Origin: Streptomyces sp. CC228A
GTDB taxonomy: Bacteria > Actinomycetota > Actinomycetes > Streptomycetales > Streptomycetaceae
NCBI RefSeq assembly: GCF_021390935.1
Contig: NZ_JAJPUI010000013.1
Span: 62,001 to 126,000 of the forward strand
Reading direction: 5' to 3'
Length of the DNA: 64,000 nucleotides
Part shown: positions 1 to 8,650 of the stretch, one piece after another
How the letters are laid out: the number at the start of each line of letters is the position of its first letter
How positions within the stretch are numbered: position 1 is the first letter of the stretch
Made by a program: the position numbers and the translations under genes
Notes under the pieces: generated by a model
The model's input: only the letters and a program-made list of their open reading frames with translations
Database searches by the model: none
What the model was told of the DNA's origin: nothing

Positions 1-270
1 TCCGAGCATCAGAGGCACCAGGACGCCCACCGTGAGCATGGCCCCGGCCAGGATGTACAGCGCCCCGAAGAGGAGCAGCCCGAACCAGTCGTCCACGGAG
101 CCGGCGGAGCGGACGGCGGCGAACAGCACCACCGTCCCCAAGGCGCCCACGAGGACGGCGGCGGCGACGGACCCGCGGGAGTGGAGCCAGTCGTCCCAGA
201 ACTCCGCCGCGCCGCCGTGCGCCCCGGTGCCGTCGGCTGCCGCCCGCTCCCCGTGCCTCTCCGCGCCCAT
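1..270 (-). CDS. Partial small membrane protein (3' end outside window)
   Basis: An open frame runs from the ATG at 270 (complement) off the left edge, giving 90 visible residues. A polar N-terminus of about 35 residues (MGAERHGERAA) is followed by two hydrophobic stretches, near residues 37-56 (VAAAVLVGALGTVVLF) and 64-88 (GLLLFGALYILAGAMLTVGV), separated by a short charged loop. This suggests an integral membrane protein with at least two helices. No family motif is recognisable and the C-terminus is missing. It is divergent from the following PH-domain gene. Confidence 0.6.
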   Translation of the reverse strand, partial: MGAERHGERAAADGTGAHGGAAEFWDDWLHSRGSVAAAVLVGALGTVVLFAAVRSAGSVDDWFGLLLFGALYILAGAMLTVGVLVPLMLG

Positions 271-576
271 GTGCTCCCCCTCGCCCTGCCGGACAGGCAC
301 GGCCCGGCGCCCACGTCGATGGTGCGGCTGCCCCGGGCGTCCGGTCAATGCCCGACCGGACCGGCGTGCGGGGCGGCGGACGGCGGGCGCTTCCCGGCGT
401 CGCGCGCCGGAGAGACCGCCGGCCGTGCCTGACTGACGGCTCGTCAGAATATGGTCTCCGCAGGTGAGTCGAGCGGAATCCCGGCCACCTCTGTCCTCTG
501 TCCGAAGCCGCCCCTACACTTCTGCTCCCTGCACCTGACCCCGTCGCAGGTGCCTCGCGCTGTGGGGGTGGTCGGA

Positions 577-1293
577 TTGAGTGGCGGAGCGTTGCCGCGG
601 GAGTACCGGGTGGGTGCCGGGCGAACGGTCCCGGTGGTCGTCGCGGTGGTCCTCGCGACGATCGGCGTGCTGTTCCCCGTGTGGACGGACGAGGAGATCG
701 CGGGCTGGGTGAAGTGGCTTGTCACCCTCGGCCTCGTGGCCTTCTTCGCCTGGCTGGTCATCGGATCCGCGCGGGCGGCGACCGTGGCGGACGCCGCCGG
801 CCTGCGGGTGCGCGGCCTCGTGCGCGTACGCCGCCTGGCCTGGACGGAGATCCAGGACATCCGCGTGGAGGTCAACCACGGTGCGGCGATGAACCGCAAC
901 GCGCCGGGCCTCGTGTCGTACGCCTACGGCCCGCGCGGCAGGCAGGTGCAGTTGATGTACGTGGACGACGCTCACGTGGACCTCGACCGCGAGATCGGGT
1001 TCCTGCGGCGCGTGTGGGAGGAGCGGCGCGGCGACGCGTGGGCCCCGGACGCAGGGGCCGCGGACCGGATCGGCCGGGGCGAGGCCAGGCGCCTCGCGGT
1101 GATGTCCGGCATCTCGTGGGCGATGCTGTCCTTCATCCCCCTGACGCTGCTCATGCTGCTGGCGCTCTTCACGAAGGTGCCGGACGCGCTGAAGGACGTG
1201 CTGACGCCGTGGATCATCATGGGCGTCGGCGTGCCGGTGGCGTTCCTCGTCGGCACGTGCCTGTCGTACCTGCGGGAGCGCCGGACCGGCTGA
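577..1293 (+). CDS. PH-domain membrane protein
   Basis: About 238 residues from the TTG at 577 (LSGGALPREYRVGAGR). The frame is open upstream, with possible GTG starts at 562 and 568, so the start is uncertain. Two hydrophobic segments near the N-terminus (residues ~18-35 and ~44-62) precede a beta-rich region (ATVADAAGLRVRGLVRVRRL, then WTEIQDIRVE) typical of the bacterial PH-like domain of actinomycete membrane proteins. Two more hydrophobic stretches lie near the C-terminus. Such proteins are usually of unknown function at the membrane. It stands alone, with no obvious operon partner. Confidence 0.6.
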   Translation: MSGGALPREYRVGAGRTVPVVVAVVLATIGVLFPVWTDEEIAGWVKWLVTLGLVAFFAWLVIGSARAATVADAAGLRVRGLVRVRRLAWTEIQDIRVEVNHGAAMNRNAPGLVSYAYGPRGRQVQLMYVDDAHVDLDREIGFLRRVWEERRGDAWAPDAGAADRIGRGEARRLAVMSGISWAMLSFIPLTLLMLLALFTKVPDALKDVLTPWIIMGVGVPVAFLVGTCLSYLRERRTG

Positions 1294-1558
1294 GTCCCCG
1301 GGCGTCCACGAGGTGGCCGGCCCCGCGGTCGGCCGTCTTCCCGGCGGGGCAGGGCGGGGCTGCGCTGCCCTGGGTCCGGTGCGGGGCCCGTGCGCGGACG
1401 GCCCGGTGCGTGGACAGCCCGATGCCCGGACAGCCCGGTGCGTGGACGGTCCTCCGGCTGGCGGGTGCGGGGCGGCGCGTCTGCCAAGCAGTCGCAGGTG
1501 GCAGGCGGGTGCAGGACGGCCGTGGCTGCAACGCCGCCGGTATGCGACGGTGGGCCGC

Positions 1559-2665
1559 ATGGGCACCGAGCACGCATCCGGCCGCGGCCGGGACCGGCGG
1601 CACGAGCACGGCCAGGGGCGGCCGCGGCGGCAGCACAACCAGGGGCGCGGACACCCTGAGCATCCGTCAGGCGGCGGCCGGGCGGGGCTGCGCCACCGCG
1701 CGGTGCACCTGTTCAGGCCGCACTCGCACGCGACGGCGGACAAGGTGGACGGGGCGCTGGAGTCGTCGGCACAGGGCATGCGGGCCCTGTGGGTGTCGCT
1801 CGCGGTGCTGGGGGCGACCGCGGGTGTGCAGGCGGTGGTCGTGGCGCTCTCGGGGTCCGTGGCGCTGCTGGGCGACACCGTGCACAACGCCGCGGACGCG
1901 CTGACGGTGCTGCCGCTCGGGGTGGCGTTCGTGCTGGGCCGGCGGGCCGCCACACGACGCTTCACCTACGGGTACGGCCGGGCGGAGGACGTGGCGGGCA
2001 TCGTCGTCGTCCTGGTCATCGCGGCGTCGGCGGCCTTCGCCGCGTACGCCGCGGTGGACCGGCTGTTCGCCCCCCGGGAGGTCGGCCACCTGCGGGCGGT
2101 CGCCGCCGCGGCGGTGGTCGGCTTCCTCGGCAACGAGTGGGTGGCGCGCTACCGCATCCGGGTCGGGCGGCGGATCGGCTCCGCGGCCCTGGTCGCCGAC
2201 GGGCTGCACGCCCGCACCGACGGGTTCACGTCGCTGGCGGTGCTGCTGAGCGCGGGCGGCACGGCGGTCGGCTGGTCGCTCGCCGACCCGGTGGTGGGCC
2301 TGGCCATCACCGCCGCGATCCTGCTGGTGCTGCGCGACGCGTGCCGGGAGGTGTTCCGCCGGGTCATGGACGGCGTGGATCCGGCCCTGGTGGACCAGGC
2401 CGAGCAGGCCCTGCTCACGGTCCCCGGGGTACTGGCGGTGGGAGAACTGCGGCTGCGGTGGATCGGGCACCGGCTGCGCGCCGAGACAGCCGTCGTGGTG
2501 GACGGCGCGCTCTCGTTGCGGGAGGCGCACGCGGTGGCCGTCGAGGCCGAGCACGCGCTGCTGCACGCGGTGCCGCGGCTCACCGCCGCACTGGTGCACG
2601 CCGACCCGGCACCGGAGCCGGGCGGTCCTGACGCCCACGCCGCACTCGCGCACCACATGCCCTGA
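1559..2665 (+). CDS. Cation diffusion facilitator (CDF) family metal transporter
   Basis: 368 residues from the ATG at 1559. The N-terminal ~45 residues are rich in His and Arg (RDRRHEHGQ, HNQGRGHPEH), a likely metal-binding tail. Six hydrophobic segments follow. The CDF signatures are visible in DTVHNAADALTVLPLG (second helix) and DGLHARTDGFTSLAVLL (fifth helix), which carry the H/D residues of the transport site. A cytoplasmic C-terminal domain begins at about residue 280 (DGVDPALVDQAEQALLTVPGV). CDF proteins export Zn2+, Co2+ or Cd2+ in exchange for protons; the specific metal cannot be read from the sequence. The reading frame is open further upstream, but that part is Arg/Pro-rich and looks non-coding. 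Confidence 0.88.
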   Translation: MGTEHASGRGRDRRHEHGQGRPRRQHNQGRGHPEHPSGGGRAGLRHRAVHLFRPHSHATADKVDGALESSAQGMRALWVSLAVLGATAGVQAVVVALSGSVALLGDTVHNAADALTVLPLGVAFVLGRRAATRRFTYGYGRAEDVAGIVVVLVIAASAAFAAYAAVDRLFAPREVGHLRAVAAAAVVGFLGNEWVARYRIRVGRRIGSAALVADGLHARTDGFTSLAVLLSAGGTAVGWSLADPVVGLAITAAILLVLRDACREVFRRVMDGVDPALVDQAEQALLTVPGVLAVGELRLRWIGHRLRAETAVVVDGALSLREAHAVAVEAEHALLHAVPRLTAALVHADPAPEPGGPDAHAALAHHMP

Positions 2666-2689
2666 CCCGCGCGCGTCCGGCGGTGTGCG

Positions 2690-2960
2690 GGCGCGGGAGC
2701 GCCGGAGGGCGGACGGTACGGCCGCGGTGTTCCGCCAGGCGGCACAGCCGGTGGCCGGCAGGCGGGCGGTACGGCACGGGGCACTGGTGCGGCGACCGGT
2801 ACGGGCCCGGCGCGGCGGGCGGTACGGTACGGGCCCGGCGCGGCGGGCGGTACGGGGACCGGTGCGGCGGCCGGTACGGGCCCGGCGCGGCGGGCGGTAC
2901 GAGGACCGGTGCGGCGGCCGGTACGGGCACTGGTGCGGCGGCCGGGCACGGCGGCGGGCC
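2690..2960. repeat. Intergenic GC-rich tandem repeat
   Basis: The 339-bp spacer between the CDF and STAS genes is mostly degenerate direct repeats. Units such as GGTACGGGCCCGGCGCGGCG recur around 2798, 2829 and 2874, mixed with shorter GGTGCGGCGGCCGGTACG units. No gene is supported here; the open frames are repetitive Arg/Gly/Pro translations. Confidence 0.7.
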
Positions 2961-3004
2961 GCCGATCCGCCGGGGGGCCGACCCGCCGCCGTGCGCTGCG
3001 CCGC

Positions 3005-3358
3005 TCATGCCGCATTCGCGAAGGCCGCGGCCGCGATGGCGATGTCGGCGCGGGCGTTGATCACCAAGTGGACGCCGCTGAGGGCCGCTTGGGCTTCCAG
3101 GGCCCGCCGCACCGGCGCGCTGCGGGCGGTCACCGTCATCAGAATCCCCAGGCGCCTGCACAGGCGGTGGGCCCGCAGGACCACGCCGGTCGCGGCCGCG
3201 TCGGCTTCCGCTCCGTCGAATGCGATGACGACGGGGGCCGGGCTGTGGCCGCGGGCCAGGTCGCCGATCTCCTTCACGAGCGCGGCGCGGTCCCGTACGT
3301 CCGGTTCGCGCTCCAGCCTGATGACGAGCACACCGTGCTCCCACGCGTGGGTGAGCAT
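3005..3358 (-). CDS. STAS-domain protein, anti-sigma factor antagonist-like
   Basis: 117 residues from the ATG at 3358 (MLTHAWEHGVLVIRLERE), preceded by a strong purine-rich RBS (GAAGGGGGG). The sequence shows a STAS fold: an N-terminal beta strand pair, PAPVVIAFDGAEADAAATGVVL as the central strand/loop that normally carries the phosphorylatable Ser, and a hydrophobic C-terminal strand. Here the usual DxSGxG segment reads EADAAATG, so no clear phospho-acceptor Ser is present. That makes a classical SpoIIAA-type switch doubtful. Streptomyces encode many such STAS proteins. No partner anti-sigma kinase lies next to it. Confidence 0.72.
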   Translation of the reverse strand: MLTHAWEHGVLVIRLEREPDVRDRAALVKEIGDLARGHSPAPVVIAFDGAEADAAATGVVLRAHRLCRRLGILMTVTARSAPVRRALEAQAALSGVHLVINARADIAIAAAAFANAA

Positions 3359-3607
3359 CCGGCTCGCCCCCCTTCCGAGGCCTGTGCCGTGCCCTCTCCG
3401 GCTACCCCGTACGGAGCAGGGAATGCGGCCGGAGCAGCCTGCCGCCGCTGCGGCAGGGCCCGGCCGGGCCGCCGCCCCGGCGGACGGGAGGCGGCGGGCC
3501 CGGTCGGCCGCCGCCGTCATGCGGCGGCCGGCGGCGGGGGCGCACAGCTGACGGCCCCCGCAGCCGCGGCGCGGGCGCGCCGGGCTGCGCGGGGCCGCGG
3601 TTCGAGG

Positions 3608-4057
3608 TCAGCGCGCGGCCTTGCGGGCCACTCCGACCGTCATCCCGGCTGCCGCGAGACCGACCAGGCACACCACGGCTCCGGTGACCACGTTGTTCCA
3701 GATCATCCCCGCGTCGGCGCTGTGGGTGGCCGTGGCCGTCCACGGGGAGATGATCAGCCAGATGCCCAGCGGGACCGCCGCCCAAGCGAGCCGGAACAGC
3801 CGGTCGGGCGCCGCGGCCAGACCGAGGGCGAGGACCGCCACGGCGATGCCCACGATCAGGTTGTTCAGGGTGAGGTTCGGTTCCGTACCGGAGAAGTGGA
3901 CGACCCAGGGGGAGATGGCCGCGTAGACGCCTGCCAGCATCAGCAGCCCCTCGGCCGCCACGGCGCCTCCGCTGGACGCCGTGCGTTCCAGACGCGCCCG
4001 CATCTCGGCGAGCTCGGGGTGGCCTCCGATGTCGGCCGGCTGTCGCGAGTACGACAT
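3608..4057 (-). CDS. SPW-repeat membrane protein
   Basis: 149 residues. A polar N-terminus of ~35 residues precedes four hydrophobic helices arranged as two similar halves. Each half contains the SPW signature: ISPWVVHFSG in the first and ISPWTATATH in the second, each followed by NN-(L/V)-(I/V)-G. This is the two-repeat architecture of the SPW repeat family (Pfam SPW), integral membrane proteins of unknown function. It ends about 250 bp upstream of the STAS gene and runs in the same direction. Confidence 0.85.
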   Translation of the reverse strand: MSYSRQPADIGGHPELAEMRARLERTASSGGAVAAEGLLMLAGVYAAISPWVVHFSGTEPNLTLNNLIVGIAVAVLALGLAAAPDRLFRLAWAAVPLGIWLIISPWTATATHSADAGMIWNNVVTGAVVCLVGLAAAGMTVGVARKAAR

Positions 4058-4674
4058 GGTCCTCGCTTCCTCTCACAACGGGGTTTACGCGCTTCTTACA
4101 CCCCGCCGGGTTACCCGCACCGCCCGCCCCACGCGTCCGCCACACCCTGAATATGCCTGCGCACGATGCCGTGCGCCCGTCCGGCGTCGTCGAGGTGCGG
4201 ACGGAGAGGCCCACCCGGTCGCCACCGACCCGGCGGGATGGTCCCGCGACCACCTGCGGCCCCTCGCCGAGACGGGCGGCCGCTGCGGCGTCGACCTCGC
4301 CGGCCCGCCCGGCGGCAGCTCCGGTGGACCTCTGGCCTCGCTGAGGTAGAAGGCATCCGATCGGGTGGGCAGCCGCCCGGAACCGGCCCTGCCGCTCCTG
4401 CGGGACCTGCGCGAGGCCCACCTGGCGGCCGCGCGCGTCGCTGCACTGGGAGACGCCCGCCCAGGCGCCCAGGCGCACCCGGCTTCCCGGCCCCGCCTCC
4501 TCCTGCCACCCGCAGGCCCCGCGGCAGCTGCGCTGGACCAACACCATGCCCAAGAACCTGGCGCCGCAGGCACTCACTTCCCTGGAGCCGGCCCCGCGGA
4601 AGCACCGACCAACCGCTCGCGGTCCGGGCGGTAGAGTCGGTGCACAGCAGGCGGGACATACGGAGAGGTGCGGC
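4058..4674. other. Intergenic region without a supportable gene
   Basis: This 617-bp spacer separates the divergent SPW-repeat gene and first lacI gene. All long frames are low-complexity Pro/Arg/Ala translations on both strands, and no family motif was recognised. Divergent promoters are expected here, but no clear -35/-10 pair or copy of the mannan-locus operator was found. Confidence 0.5.
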
Positions 4675-5709
4675 GTGAAGCGGCCGACGATGGCGGACAT
4701 CGCGCGCCGCGCGGGCGTGTCCAAGGTGGCGGTCTCGTACGCGCTGAACGACCTGCCGGGGGTGTCCGAGGCGACCCGTGCCTCCATCAAGAGCATCGCG
4801 GCGGAGCTGGGCTGGCGCCCCAACAGCGCCGCCCGCGCGCTGACCGGGGGCCGGGCGCAGGCGGTGGGGCTGGTGGTGCGCCGGCCGGCCAGGACGCTCG
4901 GCGTCGAGCCGTTCTTCATGGAGTTCATCAGCGGTGTCGAGGGCGTGCTCTCCGAGCACGGGTACGCGCTGATGCTGCAGATGGCCACCACGCAGGAGAA
5001 CGAGATCGAGGTGTGCCGCCGGTGGTCCGGTGAGCGCCGGATCGACGGGGTCCTCCTCATGGACCTGCTCACCGACGACGCCCGACTCCCCGCGATCCGG
5101 GCGCTCGACCTGCCCGCCGTCGCGATCGGCCCGCCGCACGCGTCCGGCGGGCTGCCCGCGGTGTGGTCGGACGACGCGGCGAGCGTCCACGAGATCGTCC
5201 GGTACCTCGCGATGCTGGGGCACCGGCGGATCGCCCGCGTCGCCGGGCCGGCGGAGCTGGCCCACACGGCGGTGCGGGACGCCGCCCTGCGCGACGCGTG
5301 CCGGGAGGCCGGCATCCCCGAGGCAGCGGTGGTCCACACCGACTACACCGGTGAGGAGGGAGCACGGGCCGCGCGGGCGCTGCTGATCGCGCCCCGGCGG
5401 CCGACGGCGCTCGTGTTCGACAACGACATCATGGCCGTGGCGGCGCTGTCCGTGGCGCAGGAGCTGCACCTCTCCCTGCCCGCCGACCTGTCGATCGTGG
5501 CGTGGGACGAGTCGCCGCTGACCCAGGTGGTCCGCCCGATGCTGTCGGCGGTCACCCGGGACATCGCCGCCTACGGCGCGCGTTCGGCGGCCGCGCTGCT
5601 CTCCCTCATCGCCGGCGAGGAGGTCGGCGACATCCGCGCGGGCTACGCGCACTTCGTGCCGCGCGCCAGCACGGGCCCGCCGCCCGGCGAGCCCCCGGCC
5701 GGGCCCTGA
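4675..5709 (+). CDS. LacI-family transcriptional repressor (mannan locus, copy 1)
   Basis: 344 residues from the GTG at 4675, chosen because GGAGAGG lies 8 bp upstream and the LacI helix-turn-helix begins immediately (MADIARRAGVSKVAVSYALN, then PGVSEATRASI). The hinge and recognition helices are followed by a periplasmic-binding-protein-like effector domain ending near residue 335. It is clearly paralogous to the LacI at 12644-13684: both share LG-EPF-MEFISG, DND-IMAVA and VW-DDA blocks. Its neighbours are the sugar ABC transporter and mannosidase, so it probably represses mannan-oligosaccharide uptake genes until a manno-oligosaccharide binds. That role is inference. Confidence 0.88.
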   Translation: MKRPTMADIARRAGVSKVAVSYALNDLPGVSEATRASIKSIAAELGWRPNSAARALTGGRAQAVGLVVRRPARTLGVEPFFMEFISGVEGVLSEHGYALMLQMATTQENEIEVCRRWSGERRIDGVLLMDLLTDDARLPAIRALDLPAVAIGPPHASGGLPAVWSDDAASVHEIVRYLAMLGHRRIARVAGPAELAHTAVRDAALRDACREAGIPEAAVVHTDYTGEEGARAARALLIAPRRPTALVFDNDIMAVAALSVAQELHLSLPADLSIVAWDESPLTQVVRPMLSAVTRDIAAYGARSAAALLSLIAGEEVGDIRAGYAHFVPRASTGPPPGEPPAGP

Positions 5710-5719
5710 CCGGTCAGGG
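5704..5719. promoter_or_regulatory. Perfect 16-bp palindrome at the end of the first lacI gene
   Basis: CCCTGACCGGTCAGGG is a perfect palindrome overlapping the lacI stop codon, in the convergent spacer with the ABC permease gene. Its core TGACCGGT matches the core of the mannan-locus operators. It may be a stray operator or the stem of a weak terminator; it has no loop and no T-tract. Confidence 0.35.
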
Positions 5720-5842
5720 CAAGGGAGGAGCCGGCTTCCCTTCCTGGGCGCGGACCCTGCTCACCAGCGGTCCTGCTCCCCGGGGGGTCCTGCACCTCGG
5801 GGCCCTGCCCGCCGCGTCGGGTCCCGCCGGGACTGGACACGC

Positions 5843-6763
5843 CTACTTGGTGGCGCCCTGGGCGAACCCGTTGTAGATCCAGCGCTGGAGCAGCAGGAAG
5901 ATCACCAGTGTCGGCAGGATGACGAGGACCGCACCGGCCGAGATGGCCTCCCAGTGCGCTCCGAAGGGCCCCTTGAAGCGGAAGAGCGCGGTCGAGATCG
6001 TGCCGAGGTCCTCGGAGTGCATGTAGAGGAACGGGATGTAGAAGTCGTTGTAGGTGGTGATCCCCTTGATGATGACGACGGTCGCGATCGCCGGTTTGAG
6101 CAGCGGAAAGATGATCTTCCGGTAGATCGTGAAGGCGTTGGCCCCGTCGAGGCGTGCCGCCTCGTCCAGCGACACCGGGATGCCCCGGATGAACTGGAGG
6201 AAGATGTACACGGAGACGATGTCCGTGCCCATGTAGAGCAGGATCGGCGCCCACCGGGTGTCGACCAGCCCGAAGCTGTTGATGACCTGGAAGGTCGCGA
6301 CCTGGGTGGTGACGCCGGGCACCAGCGTGGCGACGAGGAACAGCGCCATGACGGCCTTCTTGGCCCGGAAGTCGAAGCGGTCCACCGCGTAAGCGGTCAT
6401 CGACCCGATGAGCACGGTGCCGCCGATGGAGAAGAAGAGGATGAACGCGGTGTTCCCGAAGGCCATGAGCATGTTGCCGTCGCGGAACGCGGTCACGTAG
6501 TTGTCGAGGTGCAGCCAGTCCCCGGGCAGCGAGAGCGCGCCGCCGTCGGCCACCTCCTGGGAGGTCTTGAGCGACGTCAGGAACACGACGGCGAGCGGCA
6601 GGAGGACCACCGCGGCGGCCGCGAGCAGCGACAGGTAGGTCAGCGCGGTGCCCACGGGCAGGCGGCGGCGCGGGGCGGGACGGCCGCCGCGTGCCGCGTG
6701 GGGAACGCCGGCCGCCCGGGAGGAGTGGGGCGGAGCCGGGGTGGCGGTGAGGTCGGAGGTCAT
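5843..6763 (-). CDS. Sugar ABC transporter permease, MalG type
   Basis: 306 residues. After a polar N-terminus of ~40 residues, six hydrophobic segments follow. The EAA loop that docks the ATPase is present (EAARLDGANAFTIYRKIIFP). The start codon overlaps the stop codon of the upstream permease as ATGA, so the two are translationally coupled. Family knowledge: carbohydrate uptake transporter-1 inner-membrane subunit. Together with the other permease and the lipoprotein it should import manno-oligosaccharides, as inferred from the flanking mannosidase and mannanase. No ATPase gene is present; in Streptomyces the shared ATPase MsiK usually serves such importers. Confidence 0.9.
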   Translation of the reverse strand: MTSDLTATPAPPHSSRAAGVPHAARGGRPAPRRRLPVGTALTYLSLLAAAAVVLLPLAVVFLTSLKTSQEVADGGALSLPGDWLHLDNYVTAFRDGNMLMAFGNTAFILFFSIGGTVLIGSMTAYAVDRFDFRAKKAVMALFLVATLVPGVTTQVATFQVINSFGLVDTRWAPILLYMGTDIVSVYIFLQFIRGIPVSLDEAARLDGANAFTIYRKIIFPLLKPAIATVVIIKGITTYNDFYIPFLYMHSEDLGTISTALFRFKGPFGAHWEAISAGAVLVILPTLVIFLLLQRWIYNGFAQGATK

Positions 6764-7755
6764 ACGAGGTCCACCTTGTCGTCGGGCACGAGGCGGCGCT
6801 GGATCCAGGTGATCAGCAGGATGATCAGCAGCAGCACCACGGCCGCGGCCGAGGCCAGGCCGGTCTTGTTGAACTGGAAGGCGAGCTTCACCGTCTGGAT
6901 GACGAAGGTCGAGGTGCCGGTCGCGCCGCCGGTCATGATGTACGGGATCTCGAAGACGGACAGGGAGCCGGAGATCGCCAGGATGACGCTGAGGCTGAGG
7001 ACGGGCTTGATGCTCGGCGCGATGATGTGGCGGAACTGCTGCCACTTGCTCGCGCCGTCCAGTTGCGCGGCCTCGTACAGCTCTCCGGGGATGGACTGGA
7101 TGGCCCCGAGGAAGAGCACGAAGTTCAGTCCGGTGAAGCGCCACACCGAGACGCCGGCCAGCGACATGTTGGCGGAGGCGGGGTCGCCCAGCCAGGCGTG
7201 GTCGGTGGTCACGCCGAGCCAGGACAGGACGGAGTCGAGGGTGCCGCCGTCCTGGAAGAAGTAGAGGAAGACGAACCCGATGGCGACACCGTTGATCAGG
7301 TAGGGGAAGAACAGGATCCCCTTGAAGAGGTTGCGGAAGCGCAGGTCGAAGCTGAGGACGGTGGCGAAGTAGAGCGCGACGGCGATCTGCACCACGGACG
7401 CGGCGAGGTAGTAGCCGCTGACGAGGAACACCCGGAAGAGCTCGGGTCGGGTGAAGATCTGCACGTAGTTGTCGACGCCCACCGCGTTCCGGTCCGGGCT
7501 CACCCCGTCCCAGTCGGTGAAGCTGTACGAGACCATGCTCGCCACGGGAACGTACGTGAAGGTGATCAGCAGCGCCAGGGGTCCCGCCAGGAAGAGCCAC
7601 GGGGTGATCCTCCGCAGCGGCGATCGCCTCCAGGACGGGGGCGCGGCCCCGGCGGGCGCGCGGAGCCGGCCCGCCGGGCGGCTGCCGCCGTGTTCCGGGG
7701 CGGGCGGTCCCTTCATGGCGGCGCTTCCGGGTGTGGGATCGGTGTTCGCGTTCAT
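6760..7755 (-). CDS. Sugar ABC transporter permease, MalF type
   Basis: 331 residues starting MNANTDPTPGS. It has a polar N-terminus of ~55 residues, then six membrane segments (first near WLFLAGPLALLITFTYVPV) and a conserved EAA loop (EAAQLDGASKWQQFRHIIAP). It is the first of two permease genes and overlaps the second by 4 bp. It lies about 900 bp downstream of the solute-binding protein gene rather than directly after it, because a repeat-filled spacer intervenes. Confidence 0.9.
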   Translation of the reverse strand: MNANTDPTPGSAAMKGPPAPEHGGSRPAGRLRAPAGAAPPSWRRSPLRRITPWLFLAGPLALLITFTYVPVASMVSYSFTDWDGVSPDRNAVGVDNYVQIFTRPELFRVFLVSGYYLAASVVQIAVALYFATVLSFDLRFRNLFKGILFFPYLINGVAIGFVFLYFFQDGGTLDSVLSWLGVTTDHAWLGDPASANMSLAGVSVWRFTGLNFVLFLGAIQSIPGELYEAAQLDGASKWQQFRHIIAPSIKPVLSLSVILAISGSLSVFEIPYIMTGGATGTSTFVIQTVKLAFQFNKTGLASAAAVVLLLIILLITWIQRRLVPDDKVDLV

Positions 7756-8650
7756 GTCGGCCTTTCGTGTCCGCGGCTGCGGAGAGGTCGTCGAGGCTGC
7801 CGGACGTCGTCACGGCAGCGGAAGGTCATGGCGACCGCCGGACGGACGTCGTCACGGCAGCGCAAGTCATGGCGACCGCCGGAAGCCATCGCGGCTGTGC
7901 ACGCCGTCGCGGCTGCGGCGGTCGTCGCGGTCGCCGGACTGCGCCGGGCTCCGGGACGGCGCCACCACGGCGGGCACCGTCCCGGCACCGGGACCGCGCC
8001 ACGACCGCGGGTCTCGTGGCGGCTGCCGGAACCGTCCCGGCTGCGTGACGCCGTCGCGACTGCGGGACGTGATCGCCGCTGCGAAACGTGATCGCGGCCG
8101 GTCGGCGCTGTCGAGCTTGCCGGCGCCGTCTCGGCCGCCCGACCCCGTCACGGGGCAGGCAGCCGACCGCAGCACCGCCGCCTGATGCCGTCACGGATCA
8201 CCGGGCGCCGACACGGCCGGCTGGCCACGCCGCCCCGGGCGGGTAGCCGGGCGCCGGCACGACCACCCGATCCCGTCCCGGGCAGACCCCTGACGCCATC
8301 GCGGCCACCCGCCCCTGTCCCGGGCAGACCCTCGACGGCATCGCGGCCACCCGCCCCCGTCCCCGGGCGGACCCTCGACGGCATCGCGGCCACCCGATCC
8401 CGTCCCGGGCGAACCCCGACCGCGGCACGGCCGCCCCATCCCGTCCCGGGGCAGGCAGCCAATCCCAGCACGGCCGTCCGACCCCGTCCCGGTTCGTCGC
8501 ACGCCCTCACGGCCGGCTGAGCGGGATCCGGGTCACCGGGACGCCAGGCGGCGGTCTTGCTCCCTCCGCCGGCTGCCGGAGATCGCCGTCGCGGTTGCGG
8601 GTCGGGGGCCCCGGCCGGTGTCGTACGGTCCGGGCCCGCTCCGCCGGTCG
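7756..8650. repeat. Repeat-filled spacer inside the sugar ABC operon
   Basis: This 895-bp stretch separates the binding-protein gene from its permeases. It is composed of degenerate direct repeats. One part (about 7795-7900) repeats GTCATGGCGACCGCCGGA. Another (about 8290-8460) has four units of 41-43 bp built on CATCGCGGCCACCCG followed by GTCCCGGGC. No gene with recognisable features is present. A gap this long is unusual for this gene order and may lower downstream expression or contain a processing or termination site. Confidence 0.7.

Noticed and set aside
4058..4674. Possible small genes in the long spacer before the first lacI gene
   Set aside because: Frames lack RBS, motif and balanced composition.
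4111..5652. A 513-codon - strand frame over the first lacI gene and its upstream region
   Set aside because: The translation is His/Arg/Gly-rich without domains, while the + strand has an unambiguous LacI protein.
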